NCBI RefSeq assembly: GCF_000259505.1
Contig: NZ_AJMM01000020.1
Coordinates: 1 to 64,000, forward strand
DNA length: 64,000 nt
Direction: 5' to 3'
Origin: Streptococcus sp. SK643
GTDB taxonomy: Bacteria > Bacillota > Bacilli > Lactobacillales > Streptococcaceae
Program-made: the position numbers and the translations under genes
Part shown: positions 1-11,713 of the stretch, piece after piece
Layout of the letters: each line of letters begins with the position of its first letter
Position numbering within the stretch: the first letter of the stretch is position 1
The notes under the pieces: generated by a model
The model's database searches: none
The model's input: the letters and a program-made list of their open reading frames with translations, nothing else
Told to the model about the DNA's origin: nothing

Positions 1-33
1 AGTATGACCGTGCTATATAACGAATATTTATTT

Positions 34-1389
34 TTAAAGTTTTTTCCTTAATTTGACTACAGCCTCGGTCCTAGCTGTATGTGGGAACATGTCTACTGAC
101 TGGATGTACTCGACATTATATACTTTTACTAATTGGACTAGATCTCGGGCTAATGTTGAAACGTTGCAGGAAATATATACCATCTTTTCTGGGGTATGTT
201 TTACAATTGTTTCTATTAATTGATTATCTAACCCTGTGCGTGGCGGGTCCACAATCAAGGCATTTGCTTGATAACCTTCATTATACCAGCGTGGAATAAT
301 CTCTTCTGCCATTCCTGCTTCGTAATAGGTATTGTCAAATCCCATTCTTTTAGCATTTCGTTTGGCATCTTCAATAGCTTCTGGAATGATATCCATCCCT
401 CTTAGTGTTTTCACTTTTCTAGCAAATGCAAATCCGATAGTACCTACTCCACAATAAGCATCAATCAAATTGTCTTCTTGTTTGACATCTAAAGCTTTGC
501 CTGCTTCCCCGTATAGAATTTCAGTTTGCTCCGGATTTAGTTGGTAGAAAGCTCTAGGAGATAAAGCAAACTCATAATCCAATACACCTTCTTGGATACT
601 TTCTTGACCCCAAATAATTTCTGTTTCATCTCCATATATTTCACTTGTTTTTGCAGTATTGGTATTAACCGCAACTGTGACTATTTCTGGAAAATCTTTT
701 ACTAAATCTTTTACTAACAGGTTTAAATTCAACTGACGATTTGTAACAATAATAATTTGAACCTGCCCAGTCTTTCTGGCTCTGCGCACCATAATTGTAC
801 GGACACCTAAATTTTTTCTTTCATCCGTAATTGGTATTTGGTAATAGGTTAGTAACTCTGCTAGGCGGTTTGCAATAACCTGTGTTTCCTTATCTTGAAC
901 TAAGCAATCTTTTAATTCAACCAAGTAATGAGAGTTTTGTGCATACAAACCTGCCTTGACTCGATTTTTAAATTTTCGAGTTTGAAATTGCAACTTCGCT
1001 CGATAGTATTTTGGCTCTTTCATACCAATAGTTGGACGAACCTCATAGTTTTCATAACCTTCAGGGGCAAATTTTTTAAGAGCTTGATGAAGTAAGTCTG
1101 TTTTGAACTCTAGTTGTTTATCATAGTGGAGGTGCATGATTTGACAACCACCACATTCATTATAGATGGTACAAGCGGGCACCACTCGAAATTTGGATTT
1201 TTTATTAACCTTTAGTAATCTTGCTTCAGCAAAATTACGTTTAATAGAAGTAATTTCACAATAGATGTCTTCACCTTTGAGGGCTCCTGGTACAAAAACT
1301 AAGGTTTTTTGGTAAAAACCAATCCCTTCTCCATTGATTCCCATTCGTTTTATTTTTAATGGTATTTTTTGTTTCACTTTCAGATTCAT
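34..1389 (-). CDS. rlmD: 23S rRNA (uracil-5-)-methyltransferase, RlmD/RlmCD (RumA) family
   Basis: SAM-dependent enzyme that makes 5-methyluridine in 23S rRNA; Gram-positive members can modify both U747 and U1939. The 451-aa protein starts with a TRAM-like RNA-binding segment (about residues 8-60). An iron-sulfur type cysteine cluster follows ([13 protein letters not shown], about 73-85). The C-terminal Rossmann methyltransferase has [10 protein letters not shown] as SAM-binding motif [10 protein letters not shown], and the catalytic-cysteine loop [12 protein letters not shown]. Length is normal for the family. It is divergent from recX; the two starts are only 37 bp apart. The family is certain; single or dual site specificity cannot be read from sequence. 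Confidence 0.93.
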   Translation of the reverse strand: MNLKVKQKIPLKIKRMGINGEGIGFYQKTLVFVPGALKGEDIYCEITSIKRNFAEARLLKVNKKSKFRVVPACTIYNECGGCQIMHLHYDKQLEFKTDLLHQALKKFAPEGYENYEVRPTIGMKEPKYYRAKLQFQTRKFKNRVKAGLYAQNSHYLVELKDCLVQDKETQVIANRLAELLTYYQIPITDERKNLGVRTIMVRRARKTGQVQIIIVTNRQLNLNLLVKDLVKDFPEIVTVAVNTNTAKTSEIYGDETEIIWGQESIQEGVLDYEFALSPRAFYQLNPEQTEILYGEAGKALDVKQEDNLIDAYCGVGTIGFAFARKVKTLRGMDIIPEAIEDAKRNAKRMGFDNTYYEAGMAEEIIPRWYNEGYQANALIVDPPRTGLDNQLIETIVKHTPEKMVYISCNVSTLARDLVQLVKVYNVEYIQSVDMFPHTARTEAVVKLRKKL

Positions 1390-1414
1390 ATCCCTATCTT
1401 ATCACAAATTACGC

Positions 1415-1420
1415 TATAAT
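1415..1420 (+). promoter_or_regulatory. -10 box of recX, possibly giving a leaderless mRNA
   Basis: TATAAT at 1415-1420 ends six bases before the recX ATG at 1427. Normal -10 to +1 spacing would start transcription at or beside the A of the start codon. No Shine-Dalgarno sequence lies between them, and I see no good -35 hexamer. Confidence 0.55.
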
Positions 1421-1426
1421 AGAAAC

Positions 1427-2203
1427 ATGAAAATCACAAAACTTGAAAAGAAAAAAAGACTCTATCTGATGGAACTTGATAATGGCGACAAATGCTACAT
1501 TACTGAAGATACGATTGTTCGTTTTATGTTATCAAGAGATAAGGTGATAAGCCAAGAGGAATTGAAGGAGATTAAGGACTTTGCTCAATTTTCTTACGGT
1601 AAGAATCTAGCTCTCTACCACCTATCCTTTAAATCTCGCACTGAAAAAGAAGTCAGAGAATATCTGAAAAAATACGATATCGATGAAAACATCGTTTCTC
1701 AAGTCATTATTAATCTTAAAGAAGATAATTGGATTAATGATGGCCAGTATGCTTATGCTATCATCAATGCCAATCAACTTTCAGGAGACAAGGGGCCTTA
1801 TGTACTGACTCAGAAGCTAGCACAAAAAGGGGTTTCAAAATCTACTACAGAAAAGATTTTAAAAGAATTTGATTTTTCGGAAGTTGCTCAACGTGTAGCT
1901 AATAAACTATTAAAAAAATATGAGGGAAAACTTCCATCTCGTGCTTTACAGGATAAGATTATCCAAAATCTGACCAACAAGGGCTTTTCCTATTCTGATG
2001 CTAAAAGTGCCTTTGACGACTTGGATTGTCAAGTTGACCAAGAAACGACTCAGGAACTCATCTTCAAGGAACTTGATAAGCAATATGCTAAGTATGCTCG
2101 CAAATATGAAGGATACGAACTTAAACAGCGTTTAACTCAAGTTTTAGCACGAAAAGGCTATGATTTTTCGGATATAGCTAGTGCCCTCAGAGAATATCTT
2201 TAA
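1427..2203 (+). CDS. recX: Regulatory protein RecX
   Basis: RecX binds RecA filaments and limits recombinase activity in the cytoplasm. The 258-aa protein is built of short three-helix RecX repeats: [20 protein letters not shown], then [24 protein letters not shown], then [24 protein letters not shown] at the C-terminus. It has the long N-terminal extension of Firmicutes RecX ([17 protein letters not shown]). An upstream in-frame extension to 1334 is open, but it would overlap rlmD and the promoter. MKITKLEK at 1427 matches the family start. It is divergent from rlmD and followed by the DUF402 gene in the same direction. Confidence 0.9.
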   Translation: MKITKLEKKKRLYLMELDNGDKCYITEDTIVRFMLSRDKVISQEELKEIKDFAQFSYGKNLALYHLSFKSRTEKEVREYLKKYDIDENIVSQVIINLKEDNWINDGQYAYAIINANQLSGDKGPYVLTQKLAQKGVSKSTTEKILKEFDFSEVAQRVANKLLKKYEGKLPSRALQDKIIQNLTNKGFSYSDAKSAFDDLDCQVDQETTQELIFKELDKQYAKYARKYEGYELKQRLTQVLARKGYDFSDIASALREYL

Positions 2204-2290
2204 TTTTTAAGATAAAATTCATATGTTTTGGGCTATTTTATGGTACAATAGTAAGCGATAAACTTATAAATTGTAGAAAGTTGGTTAGTT

Positions 2291-2824
2291 ATGAAGCTTC
2301 CAAAAGAAGGCGACTTTATTACAATTCAAAGTTATAAGCATGATGGGAGTCTCCACCGTACTTGGCGAGACACCATGGTACTAAAAACAACAGAGAACGC
2401 CATTATTGGTGTTAACGATCATACACTGGTTACCGAAAGTGATGGTCGTCGTTGGGTGACTAGAGAGCCTGCTATTGTTTACTTTCACAAGAAATATTGG
2501 TTTAATATCATTGCCATGATTCGTGATAATGGAATTTCCTACTATTGCAACATGGCTAGTCCCTACTATCTAGATGAAGAAGCACTGAAATACATTGATT
2601 ATGATTTGGATGTCAAAATTTTCACAGATGGGGAAAAGCGTCTTTTAGATGTGGAAGAGTATGAGCGCCACAAACGCAAAATGCATTATTCAGATGATTT
2701 AGACTATATTTTGAAAGAACATGTCAAAATTCTTGTTGATTGGATTAATAATGAACGTGGTCCTTTCTCAGAAGCCTATGTCAACATTTGGTACAAACGC
2801 TACATAGAACTAAAGAATCGGTAA
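2291..2824 (+). CDS. DUF402 family nucleoside tri/diphosphatase-like protein
   Basis: The 177-aa protein belongs to the DUF402 / UPF0374 family. Characterised Gram-positive relatives (Ntdp) hydrolyse nucleoside tri- and diphosphates with metal ions. Visible family features are [24 protein letters not shown] at the N-terminus, the central [30 protein letters not shown] strand cluster, and the acidic [24 protein letters not shown] stretch that binds metal in the family. An extended -10 sequence (TGGTACAAT) lies about 45 bases upstream. A terminator follows at once. No signal or membrane segment. Confidence 0.8.
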   Translation: MKLPKEGDFITIQSYKHDGSLHRTWRDTMVLKTTENAIIGVNDHTLVTESDGRRWVTREPAIVYFHKKYWFNIIAMIRDNGISYYCNMASPYYLDEEALKYIDYDLDVKIFTDGEKRLLDVEEYERHKRKMHYSDDLDYILKEHVKILVDWINNERGPFSEAYVNIWYKRYIELKNR

Positions 2825-2832
2825 AGTTGTCA

Positions 2833-2859
2833 AACCAGGGTGGAAACTCTGGTTTTTTT
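2833..2859 (+). terminator. Rho-independent terminator after the DUF402 gene
   Basis: AACCAG / CTGGTT stem around a GGTGGAAAC-type loop, followed by seven T residues on the plus strand. Confidence 0.85.
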
Positions 2860-2988
2860 GCTTAATTTTAAAAAAAGTGTACTCTGATATAGAACGTTTA
2901 AAACGACATCTCACTTCTAATTTTACCAATACATTAACAGATCGTCTTGATTAACACCTTACTTTAGTAAGTCATTCTTGCAATATAA

Positions 2989-3010
2989 AAACCAGCTTTT
3001 AAACTGGTTT
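2989..3010 (-). terminator. Terminator after queH
   Basis: AAACCAG / CTGGTTT hairpin just beyond the queH stop. It has T-rich sequence on both sides, so it could work in both directions. Confidence 0.75.
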
Positions 3011-3015
3011 GTTTT

Positions 3016-3783
3016 CTAATTTTCTAACTTTGTAACGGTAAACTTAATGTGAGAGTAATCTTTTTCGATATCCTTATCCAACAAAAAGGCTGTTGCATCT
3101 TTTTTGACCTGAACTAGGTCAATATTCTGCCCCTTAGCTGCATAGACACAACCGCAGTAGCATTGACGATAGATATCATATTCATCACACATTTCAACCG
3201 AACGTTTGTAGCCTTGATTTTTCTTGAAGTCACTAGGAAGATAATGAGTCGTGTAGATTTTTTGAACATCAATTCCAATGCTATTGATGGTTTGGGAATT
3301 CTTGTGAGGACTAATCGTCAGAGCTGATCCAAAATAATCAAAACCTAAGTCCATCGCTACTTGTGCTGTCTTATCCAGTCGGTAGTCAAAGCAAACCTTG
3401 CAACGGTCGCCACCTTCTGGCTCTTCTTCCAGTCCTCTGACTAACTTACGATACTCATTTGGTTCATAGGGCGCTTCTAAATATTGGACCGTGTTACCTG
3501 TTCGCTCATTGAAATCACTGACAAATTTCTTAGTAACATAGGCCCGTTTGTGATATTCTGCCTTGGGATGGATGTTGGAATTGGCAAAATAGATGGTCAC
3601 ATCTGCATACTTGGTCAAATATTCTAGAGTATAGGTACTACAAGGAGCACAACAAACATGCATGAGAATGGTTGGACGTTCCTCATTTTTCTCCCAAACT
3701 TGGACCATTTTCTGCATAACACGGTCATAATTAATTTTCTGATTGGGGTTCATCTTGCTCAGAATTTCTTCTACATCGATCAT
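3016..3783 (-). CDS. queH: Epoxyqueuosine reductase QueH
   Basis: Catalyses the last step of queuosine synthesis, reducing epoxyqueuosine to queuosine in tRNA. It is the DUF208 enzyme that replaces QueG in many Firmicutes. The 255-aa protein has the family cysteines: HVCCAPCSTY near residue 43, RCKVCFDYRL near 128, and RQCYCGCVYA near 208. These ligate the iron-sulfur cluster and the adjacent metal site. SPHKNSQTINSIG is also typical. No other queuosine gene is nearby. It is transcribed alone between terminators. Confidence 0.9.
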   Translation of the reverse strand: MIDVEEILSKMNPNQKINYDRVMQKMVQVWEKNEERPTILMHVCCAPCSTYTLEYLTKYADVTIYFANSNIHPKAEYHKRAYVTKKFVSDFNERTGNTVQYLEAPYEPNEYRKLVRGLEEEPEGGDRCKVCFDYRLDKTAQVAMDLGFDYFGSALTISPHKNSQTINSIGIDVQKIYTTHYLPSDFKKNQGYKRSVEMCDEYDIYRQCYCGCVYAAKGQNIDLVQVKKDATAFLLDKDIEKDYSHIKFTVTKLEN

Positions 3784-3860
3784 ATTCTTCTCCTTTTTCT
3801 AGTCTTATTTTATCATATAAATTAGGAGAGCTCAATTCTCTTTAGAATAGAAAACCATTA

Positions 3861-3885
3861 AAGGAGGGAATACGCATCCCTCCTT
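3861..3885 (-). terminator. Terminator of the groES-groEL operon
   Basis: AAGGAGGGA / TCCCTCCTT hairpin 22 bp downstream of the groEL stop, followed by a short T tract in the minus direction. Confidence 0.8.
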
Positions 3886-3906
3886 CTGTGTTTTTATAAG
3901 TTACTT

Positions 3907-5544
<1,638 letters not shown>

Positions 5545-5829
5545 CTATTCTTCAATGATAGCCAATATGTTAGCTTCGCCTACGATGATGTACTTTTCAT
5601 CGCCATCTTTGATATCAAGACCTGCGTGAGCTTCAACTAAGACACGGTCTCCAGCTTTAACACTTGGAGCAACCAAGTCACCGTTCAAGGTACGAACACC
5701 TTGTCCAGTAGCCACAACTTGGGCTGTTTTTGTTTTTTCTTGAGCTGAACCTGCAAGGACAAATCCTCCAACAGTTTGTTCTTTTTCTTCGATTTTCAAG
5801 ACCACACGGTCTCCTAACGGTTTCAACAT
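5545..5829 (-). CDS. groES: Co-chaperonin GroES (Hsp10)
   Basis: A seven-membered lid for GroEL. The 94-aa protein opens with [18 protein letters not shown] and has the mobile-loop region [20 protein letters not shown] and the roof/core motif [14 protein letters not shown]. First gene of the heat-shock operon, directly downstream of a perfect CIRCE. Confidence 0.97.
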   Translation of the reverse strand: MLKPLGDRVVLKIEEKEQTVGGFVLAGSAQEKTKTAQVVATGQGVRTLNGDLVAPSVKAGDRVLVEAHAGLDIKDGDEKYIIVGEANILAIIEE

Positions 5830-5859
5830 CTGATTTCCTCCATAATGAGATAGATATAA

Positions 5860-5886
5860 TTAGCACTCTTTACACCTGAGTGCTAA
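5860..5886 (-). promoter_or_regulatory. CIRCE operator of groES-groEL
   Basis: Perfect inverted repeat TTAGCACTC-N9-GAGTGCTAA, the HrcA binding site. It lies between the promoter and groES, so bound HrcA would block transcription and heat would relieve it. Confidence 0.97.
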
Positions 5887-5897
5887 TCCATAATTCT

Positions 5898-5925
5898 ATT
5901 GTATCACTTGGTCAGAAATAGTCAA
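5898..5925 (-). promoter_or_regulatory. groES promoter
   Basis: On the minus strand, TTGACT (5920-5925), 16-bp spacer, TACAAT (5898-5903), immediately upstream of the CIRCE element. Confidence 0.85.
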
Positions 5926-5950
5926 GGAAAAAGTCTGATTTACTACGCAT

Positions 5951-5977
5951 AAAAAAGCCTGAGACCAACTCAGACTT
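5951..5977 (-). terminator. Terminator downstream of ssb
   Basis: AAGCCTGAG / CTCAGACTT hairpin (one G-U pair) followed by six T residues in the minus direction. It lies beyond the BOX element. Confidence 0.75.
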
Positions 5978-5986
5978 TTCAATGTT

Positions 5987-6101
5987 TATATTCAATGAAA
6001 ATCAAAGAGCAAACTAGGAAGCTAGCCCCAGGCTACTCAAAGCACAGATTTGAGGTTGTGGATGAATCTGACGTGGTTTGAAGAGATTTTCAAAGAGTAT
6101 T
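5987..6101. repeat. BOX element (boxA-boxC, no boxB)
   Basis: Starts with TATATTCAATGAAAATCAAA (boxA start) and ends with TTTTCAAAGAGTATTA (boxC end). The length fits one A and one C module with no B. BOX elements are dispersed repeats of S. pneumoniae and relatives. The boxC end overlaps the ssb stop codon. Confidence 0.88.
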
Positions 6102-6495
6102 AAAACGGTAACTCCTCCTCTTCCAAGACTAAGTCGGCCAAATCCTGACCTGCATTGTTTTCTCGCATGGCTCGTTGGGCACGACTTTCTAGAAGTTGGA
6201 AACCAGTGCAGAGAACCTCCGTCACATAGGTCATTTGACCATTTTTCTCAAAGCGACGGGTACGAAGCTCTCCATCCACTGAAACAAGACTACCTTTGGT
6301 TGCGTAGCTTGCCAAGCTTTCTGCTAGTCTACCCCAAAGGACGATGTTTACAAAATCAGCTTCACGTTCTCCGTTTTGATCTTTGTAACGACGGTTCACA
6401 GCAATCGTTGCTCGAGCTACTGACTTGTCATTGTTAGTTTTGTGCAATTCTGGTGTAGACGTTAAACGTCCAATCATGATAACTTTATTATACAT
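6100..6495 (-). CDS. ssbB: Competence-induced single-stranded DNA-binding protein (SsbB type)
   Basis: Short 131-aa SSB with one OB-fold: MYNKVIMIGRLTSTPELHKT, then VARATIAVNRRYKDQNGEREADFVNIVLWGRLAE. The C-terminal acidic tip (LEEEELPF) recruits partner proteins. There is no long Gly/Gln linker, unlike the housekeeping SsbA. In pneumococcus SsbB protects incoming single-stranded DNA during transformation. A ComX box sits 22 bp upstream, fitting late-competence expression. Its TAA stop is formed with the end of a BOX element. Confidence 0.92.
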   Translation of the reverse strand: MYNKVIMIGRLTSTPELHKTNNDKSVARATIAVNRRYKDQNGEREADFVNIVLWGRLAESLASYATKGSLVSVDGELRTRRFEKNGQMTYVTEVLCTGFQLLESRAQRAMRENNAGQDLADLVLEEEELPF

Positions 6496-6516
6496 ATTTT
6501 CTTCCTCCTACTTATC

Positions 6517-6524
6517 TATTCGTA
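6517..6524 (-). promoter_or_regulatory. ComX (sigma-X) box of ssbB
   Basis: TACGAATA on the minus strand, preceded by a T-rich stretch, as in streptococcal late-competence (cin-box/com-box) promoters. About 20 bp upstream of the ssbB start. Confidence 0.92.
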
Positions 6525-6572
6525 GGAAATCAAAAAAAGTTACAGAAATTTGTAACTTTTCGAGGAAATTTT

Positions 6573-7334
6573 TTAGTTTTTATGAACCATGAAACCTGTC
6601 GCTTGTTGATTGGCCATTATGGTCATATCTGTAATCTGCACACGACGAGGTTGGCTGGTCACATAAACAACCGTATCTGCAATATCATGGGCTTGAAGAG
6701 CTTCAATTCCCTGATAGACCGTTACTGCTCGCTCTGTGTCACCATGAAAACGCACTGTAGAAAAGTCAGTTTCGACAATTCCAGGCTGAATGGTCGTCAC
6801 CTTGATATCTGTTGCAATCGTATCGATTCTCAGACCATCTGAAAAAGTTTTAACCGCAGCCTTGGTGGCTGAATAAACAGCGGCACCTGCATAGGCATAT
6901 ATTCCTGCAGTTGAACCCATATTGATAATATGACCTTGATTGGTTGCTACCATAGAAGGCAAGAAACAGCGAGTAACTGCCATCAAACCTTTGATATTGG
7001 TATCAAGCATAGTCAGCATATCCAGCTCTTCATAGTCCTGATAGGGTGCTAATCCTAGAGCAAGTCCGGCATTATTGACCAAAATATCAATCTGCCCTAT
7101 CGTTTCCAAAATATCGGAGCAGACAGTCTTGACCATGGTCATATCCGTCACATCCAGTGGAAAGGTCCAAACTGTTTGATTTGGAAAAGTTTCTGTAAAC
7201 TCCGACTTAAGGGCTTCTAGTCTGTCTGTCCGTCGTCCGGTTAGAACGACATTCTCACCCTGCTCCAGATAAGCACGCGCAATCGCTTCACCGATTCCTG
7301 ATGTCGCTCCTGTAATCACAACATTTTTTGCCAT
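6573..7334 (-). CDS. Short-chain dehydrogenase/reductase, YdfG-like
   Basis: The 253-aa classical SDR has the Rossmann motif TGATSGIGEAIARAY, then TGRRTDRLEAL (Arg residues suggest NADP preference), NNAGLALG, and active-site serine in NMGSTAGIYAYAGAAVYSATKAAV with the YxxxK catalytic pair. It resembles the NADP-dependent 3-hydroxy acid / serine dehydrogenase group; the substrate is not deducible. First gene after ssb in the minus direction. No membrane segments. Confidence 0.85.
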   Translation of the reverse strand: MAKNVVITGATSGIGEAIARAYLEQGENVVLTGRRTDRLEALKSEFTETFPNQTVWTFPLDVTDMTMVKTVCSDILETIGQIDILVNNAGLALGLAPYQDYEELDMLTMLDTNIKGLMAVTRCFLPSMVATNQGHIINMGSTAGIYAYAGAAVYSATKAAVKTFSDGLRIDTIATDIKVTTIQPGIVETDFSTVRFHGDTERAVTVYQGIEALQAHDIADTVVYVTSQPRRVQITDMTIMANQQATGFMVHKN

Positions 7335-7375
7335 CTTATTTCCTTCTATCTGGTCTATCAGATACTGACAAGTTC

Positions 7376-8002
7376 CTAGACAATCCAGTGCTTCACTGGG
7401 TCAAAGGGAGTTCCGACAACTTGATCTTCTGACAATTCAATAACCCCTCGTTTTTGTGGAGCGTTTGGCAGATGCAATTCACGAGGACTGCACATCATTC
7501 CAAAACTCTTTTCGCCACGAAGCTCGCCTGGGAAAATGAGATTGCCTTTTGGCATCATAGCTCCAGGAAGAGCTACAATGGTTTTCAATCCAAGACGCGC
7601 ATTAGGAGCCCCTGCAACGATTTGCACTGTCTTGTCACTTTCGACTGCAACTTGGCAGATGTTAAGGTGGTCACTATCTGGATGAGCTACCATCTCAACA
7701 ATTTCACCGACAACAAACTTAGGTTCCTTATCATTAACAATTTCTTCTGTAAAACCTTCCGCCTGCAATTCTTGGTTCAAACGAGCGACTTGCTCATCTG
7801 TCAAAAAGACTTGACCGCGCTCTGCAATTTCAAATAAACTTGAAACTTCGAAAATATTCCAAGCCACTGTTTCCCCATTATCTTTGAGAAAAACACGGGC
7901 TACATTGCCTTGGCGCTCCACATCCAGTTTGGCATCTCCGCTATTTTTCACGATGACCATAAGGACATCACCGACATGTTCTTTGTTATATGTAAAAATC
8001 AT
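7376..8002 (-). CDS. ytpR: YtpR family tRNA-binding domain protein
   Basis: About 208 aa with a C-terminal EMAP/PheT-type OB fold: FVVGEIVEMVAHPDSDHLNICQV, IVAGAPNARLGLKTIVALPGAMMPKG, FGMMCSPRELHLP. These match the tRNA-binding domain of PheRS beta. The N-terminal part (MIFTYNKEHVGDVLMVIVKN) is the DUF4479 domain. Role unknown; probably tRNA or RNA binding. A start nine bases upstream at 8011 is also possible because the GGAG sequence is very close to it. Operon DUF4651 - thioredoxin - ytpR. Confidence 0.85.
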   Translation of the reverse strand: MIFTYNKEHVGDVLMVIVKNSGDAKLDVERQGNVARVFLKDNGETVAWNIFEVSSLFEIAERGQVFLTDEQVARLNQELQAEGFTEEIVNDKEPKFVVGEIVEMVAHPDSDHLNICQVAVESDKTVQIVAGAPNARLGLKTIVALPGAMMPKGNLIFPGELRGEKSFGMMCSPRELHLPNAPQKRGVIELSEDQVVGTPFDPVKHWIV

Positions 8003-8017
8003 TGTTTCCATTTTCTC

Positions 8018-8335
8018 CTATTTCAGGCCTGCTAAAAAGTCATTGATTTGTTGCTTGCTTTTACGGTCGCGATTAACAAAACGACCGATTTCCTTGTCTT
8101 TTTCTAGAACAACAAGGCTAGGGATTCCATATACATCCCAGAGTTTGGCCAAATCCATATACTGGTCTCGGTCCACTCGAATAAAGGTGAACTCTGGATT
8201 AGTCTCCTCAATCTCTGGCAAGGCAGGATAGATATAACGACAATCCCCACACCAGTCCGCCACAAAAAGGAAGACTTTCTTGCCATCTTTTTCTACTAAA
8301 GATGCCAATTCTTCTAAACTTGCTGGTTGTATCAT
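8018..8335 (-). CDS. Thioredoxin family protein
   Basis: 105-aa thioredoxin fold with active site WCGDC (FVADWCGDCRYIYPAL) instead of WCGPC, and the cis-proline loop YGIPSLVVLEKDKEIGRFV. Cytoplasmic; no signal peptide. Its ATG overlaps the stop of the DUF4651 gene (ATGA), so the two are translationally coupled. Likely a thiol-disulfide or monothiol reductase; partner unknown. Confidence 0.88.
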   Translation of the reverse strand: MIQPASLEELASLVEKDGKKVFLFVADWCGDCRYIYPALPEIEETNPEFTFIRVDRDQYMDLAKLWDVYGIPSLVVLEKDKEIGRFVNRDRKSKQQINDFLAGLK

Positions 8336-8631
8336 AAGACTTCCTCCTCATAGACTAGGTCTTCATTTTCATAGACAAAGGTATAATGACGACCATCCTC
8401 AAAAATGACGCCACCAACCAAGCTCTCTAGACTGCTTTCATAAACTTGAACATAGAGGGTCATAATTTCCCCCATGTATGAAAAATGGTCTCGCACAATA
8501 GCGGTTAACTCCTCTTGAGTCTTCATGAGCTTACGGTCATCTGTAACTTTTTTCGTAGCAAGGGCAAGGCTCCCAATACCAAGCAGTGCCAGGCCTGCCA
8601 TCCACATTTTTTTAGCTTTCATACCATTCAT
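8332..8631 (-). CDS. DUF4651 small membrane-anchored protein
   Basis: 99 aa with one N-terminal membrane segment (MWMAGLALLGIGSLALATK) and a small soluble domain ending VFEDGRHYTFVYENEDLVYEEEVL. It resembles DUF4651 proteins found next to thioredoxin and ytpR in streptococci. Function unknown. The start could instead be at the Met three codons downstream; neither has a strong ribosome-binding site. First gene of the trx-ytpR operon. Confidence 0.7.
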   Translation of the reverse strand: MNGMKAKKMWMAGLALLGIGSLALATKKVTDDRKLMKTQEELTAIVRDHFSYMGEIMTLYVQVYESSLESLVGGVIFEDGRHYTFVYENEDLVYEEEVL

Positions 8632-8746
8632 TTTAACACAAAAAAGGTTTTAGGACAAATGAGGAAGCAACAGAAAAACAAGTAAAACACAAGCTCCTTT
8701 CTTATTATAAAAAAGAGACTATTAGTTTTTAAAAGTTACTATTTTG

Positions 8747-10366
<1,620 letters not shown>

Positions 10367-10499
10367 CTAAAATGCTCAAGGTCTTGTTAACTACGAGGGG
10401 ACATAGAAAACAAGATCCTACTAATAAGAATAATCTGGAACGACTGCACCAGATTCACAACCAAAATACAAGAAGATAACTTCCTGAAAAACAAAAATA

Positions 10500-10543
10500 G
10501 CTCCCTAGTAACTAGGGAGCCCCGACCTCTAAAAGAGGTGCCC
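10500..10543 (-). promoter_or_regulatory. pyrG leader: GGGC start plus attenuator hairpin
   Basis: The predicted transcript starts GGGCACCTC (G run at 10541-10543). A small ACCTC/GAGGT hairpin follows, then a strong perfect stem (GCTCCCTAGT / ACTAGGGAGC, 10500-10520) followed by TATTTTTG. This is the architecture of pyrG reiterative-transcription attenuation known in Gram-positive bacteria: at low CTP, extra G residues are added at the 5' end, pair with the pyrimidine-rich strand and prevent termination. Confidence 0.8.
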
Positions 10544-10550
10544 GAACAAT

Positions 10551-10579
10551 ATGATACCTTAAAGCAGATTATTTGTCAA
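10551..10579 (-). promoter_or_regulatory. pyrG promoter
   Basis: TTGACA (10574-10579), 17-bp spacer, TATCAT (10551-10556) on the minus strand. Spacing puts the start at the GGGC run. Confidence 0.88.
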
Positions 10580-10681
10580 CCCGAATTGGTAAAATATGAA
10601 AAAAGAGAGATTATTTTCAGAAAACCAAAAATAGGGCAGCATCACAACGAATAACTCACTCAACTACTCCGCTCAAGTAAG

Positions 10682-10705
10682 AAAAAAGGAGATCAGGTGA
10701 TCTCC
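10682..10705 (-). terminator. rpoE terminator
   Basis: GGAGATCA / TGATCTCC perfect hairpin with a two-base loop, followed by six T residues in the minus direction. Confidence 0.88.
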
Positions 10706-10718
10706 TCCGTGAAGTCTT

Positions 10719-11309
10719 TTACTCTTCTTCACTCGTTTCAGCATCATCATCTGAAAACTCGTCATCTTCTTCGTTGAGATCCACGTCTTCACCCAAGTCA
10801 TCAGGAGCAATCTCGTTGATTTCTGCATCATAAGCTTCCACTTCGTTTTTCTCATCATCTGGATTTTCATCATCGTATGAAAGAGCTGGATCTGCTTCAT
10901 ATGCATCTTCGTCTTCTGGGTCATCTGCATTGTAGTCAATAGCATCTGAATCACCATCCATGAAGGCATTGACACGTTTTTTCTTAGCTTTTGGTGCTAC
11001 TTCATCGTCGTCATTTTCTTCAAGAGCGATGATTTCTTCGTCGATTTCGTCCACACCATACCATGAACGAAGACCCCATTTGTTGTCTCCAAGTGAGATG
11101 AAGCTACCGTCAAAGTTCAACTCTGTGTAGAACAAAGGCAAAGCTTCGCGGATATCGCTGTTTGATGTTCCAAGGTAGTTTTGAATCTCGTTTACAAGAT
11201 CGCTAAAATGCATCTCATGATCGCGACCACGAAGTTCCAAGATAGCACGCGCTACCTCAATCATAGATAGTTCACTTTTTTCTTGCCCAGCAAATACTTC
11301 TAATTCCAA
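10719..11309 (-). CDS. rpoE: RNA polymerase delta subunit
   Basis: Delta subunit of Gram-positive RNA polymerase, which speeds recycling and helps displace nucleic acid. 196 aa. The N-terminal globular domain ([19 protein letters not shown] to [10 protein letters not shown]) is followed by a very acidic, disordered tail of Asp/Glu repeats, as in the family. I place the start at a TTG codon (11309) because GAGGAG is seven bases upstream. The in-frame ATG at 11324 lies inside that ribosome-binding site. Confidence 0.93.
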   Translation of the reverse strand: MELEVFAGQEKSELSMIEVARAILELRGRDHEMHFSDLVNEIQNYLGTSNSDIREALPLFYTELNFDGSFISLGDNKWGLRSWYGVDEIDEEIIALEENDDDEVAPKAKKKRVNAFMDGDSDAIDYNADDPEDEDAYEADPALSYDDENPDDEKNEVEAYDAEINEIAPDDLGEDVDLNEEDDEFSDDDAETSEEE

Positions 11310-11381
11310 AGCGTTTCTCCTCATTTATACTACTATCGTCAGAGCAAACAGACTCTGACCTCATTTTATCATTTACTCTTT

Positions 11382-11410
11382 ATTGTACGATAATTTTGCA
11401 GAATAGTCAA
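11382..11410 (-). promoter_or_regulatory. rpoE promoter
   Basis: TTGACT (11405-11410), 17-bp spacer, TACAAT (11382-11387) on the minus strand, about 70 bp before the rpoE start. Confidence 0.8.
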
Positions 11411-11683
11411 AGGTTAAGAAAAAATAAAGGTGAAATATTTCAGCTAATTGAAAGACCTGTGTAACATGACCACAGGTATATTGATTTATTTATAACTCAA
11501 GACTGCAACTCCAATACCAACCACAAACTGCAATAGGATTCCTACAGAGATAAAGGATTATTTGTTGCGTCAAATCAAGTAAAAAGATCATTTCAGGTCC
11601 TGCCAGTAACTTCGTTTTCTTTCCTTTATTTCATTTCCCCTAGAATAGTGAAAAATCCTTCTCTTGTTAACGAGTTTCATAAG
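11411..11683. other. Intergenic region with a possible small gene remnant
   Basis: No intact gene. A weak hairpin ACCTGTG / CACAGGT lies at 11455-11477. In the minus direction a stretch encodes ISVGILLQFVVGIGVAVLSYK then stop. It looks like the end of a small membrane protein, but it has no start in frame; the start MIFLLDLTQQ lies in another frame. Possibly a frameshifted relic. Confidence 0.35.
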
Positions 11684-11707
11684 AAAAAGGCTGGAGAATC
11701 CAACCTT
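11684..11707 (-). terminator. Terminator of the TetR-ABC operon
   Basis: AAGGCTGGA / TCCAACCTT hairpin with a GAA loop, followed by T residues in the minus direction, just beyond the permease stop. Confidence 0.75.
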
Positions 11708-11713
11708 CTCTAT

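Noticed and set aside
2861..2988. Plus-strand stretch encoding YSDIERLKRHLTSNFTNTLT
   Set aside because: Only about 25 codons, no ribosome-binding site and no recognised family. Possibly a gene relic; not enough to call.
10673..10975. Methionine-rich 100-aa ORF over rpoE
   Set aside because: Frame shadow of the Asp/Glu repeats of rpoE.
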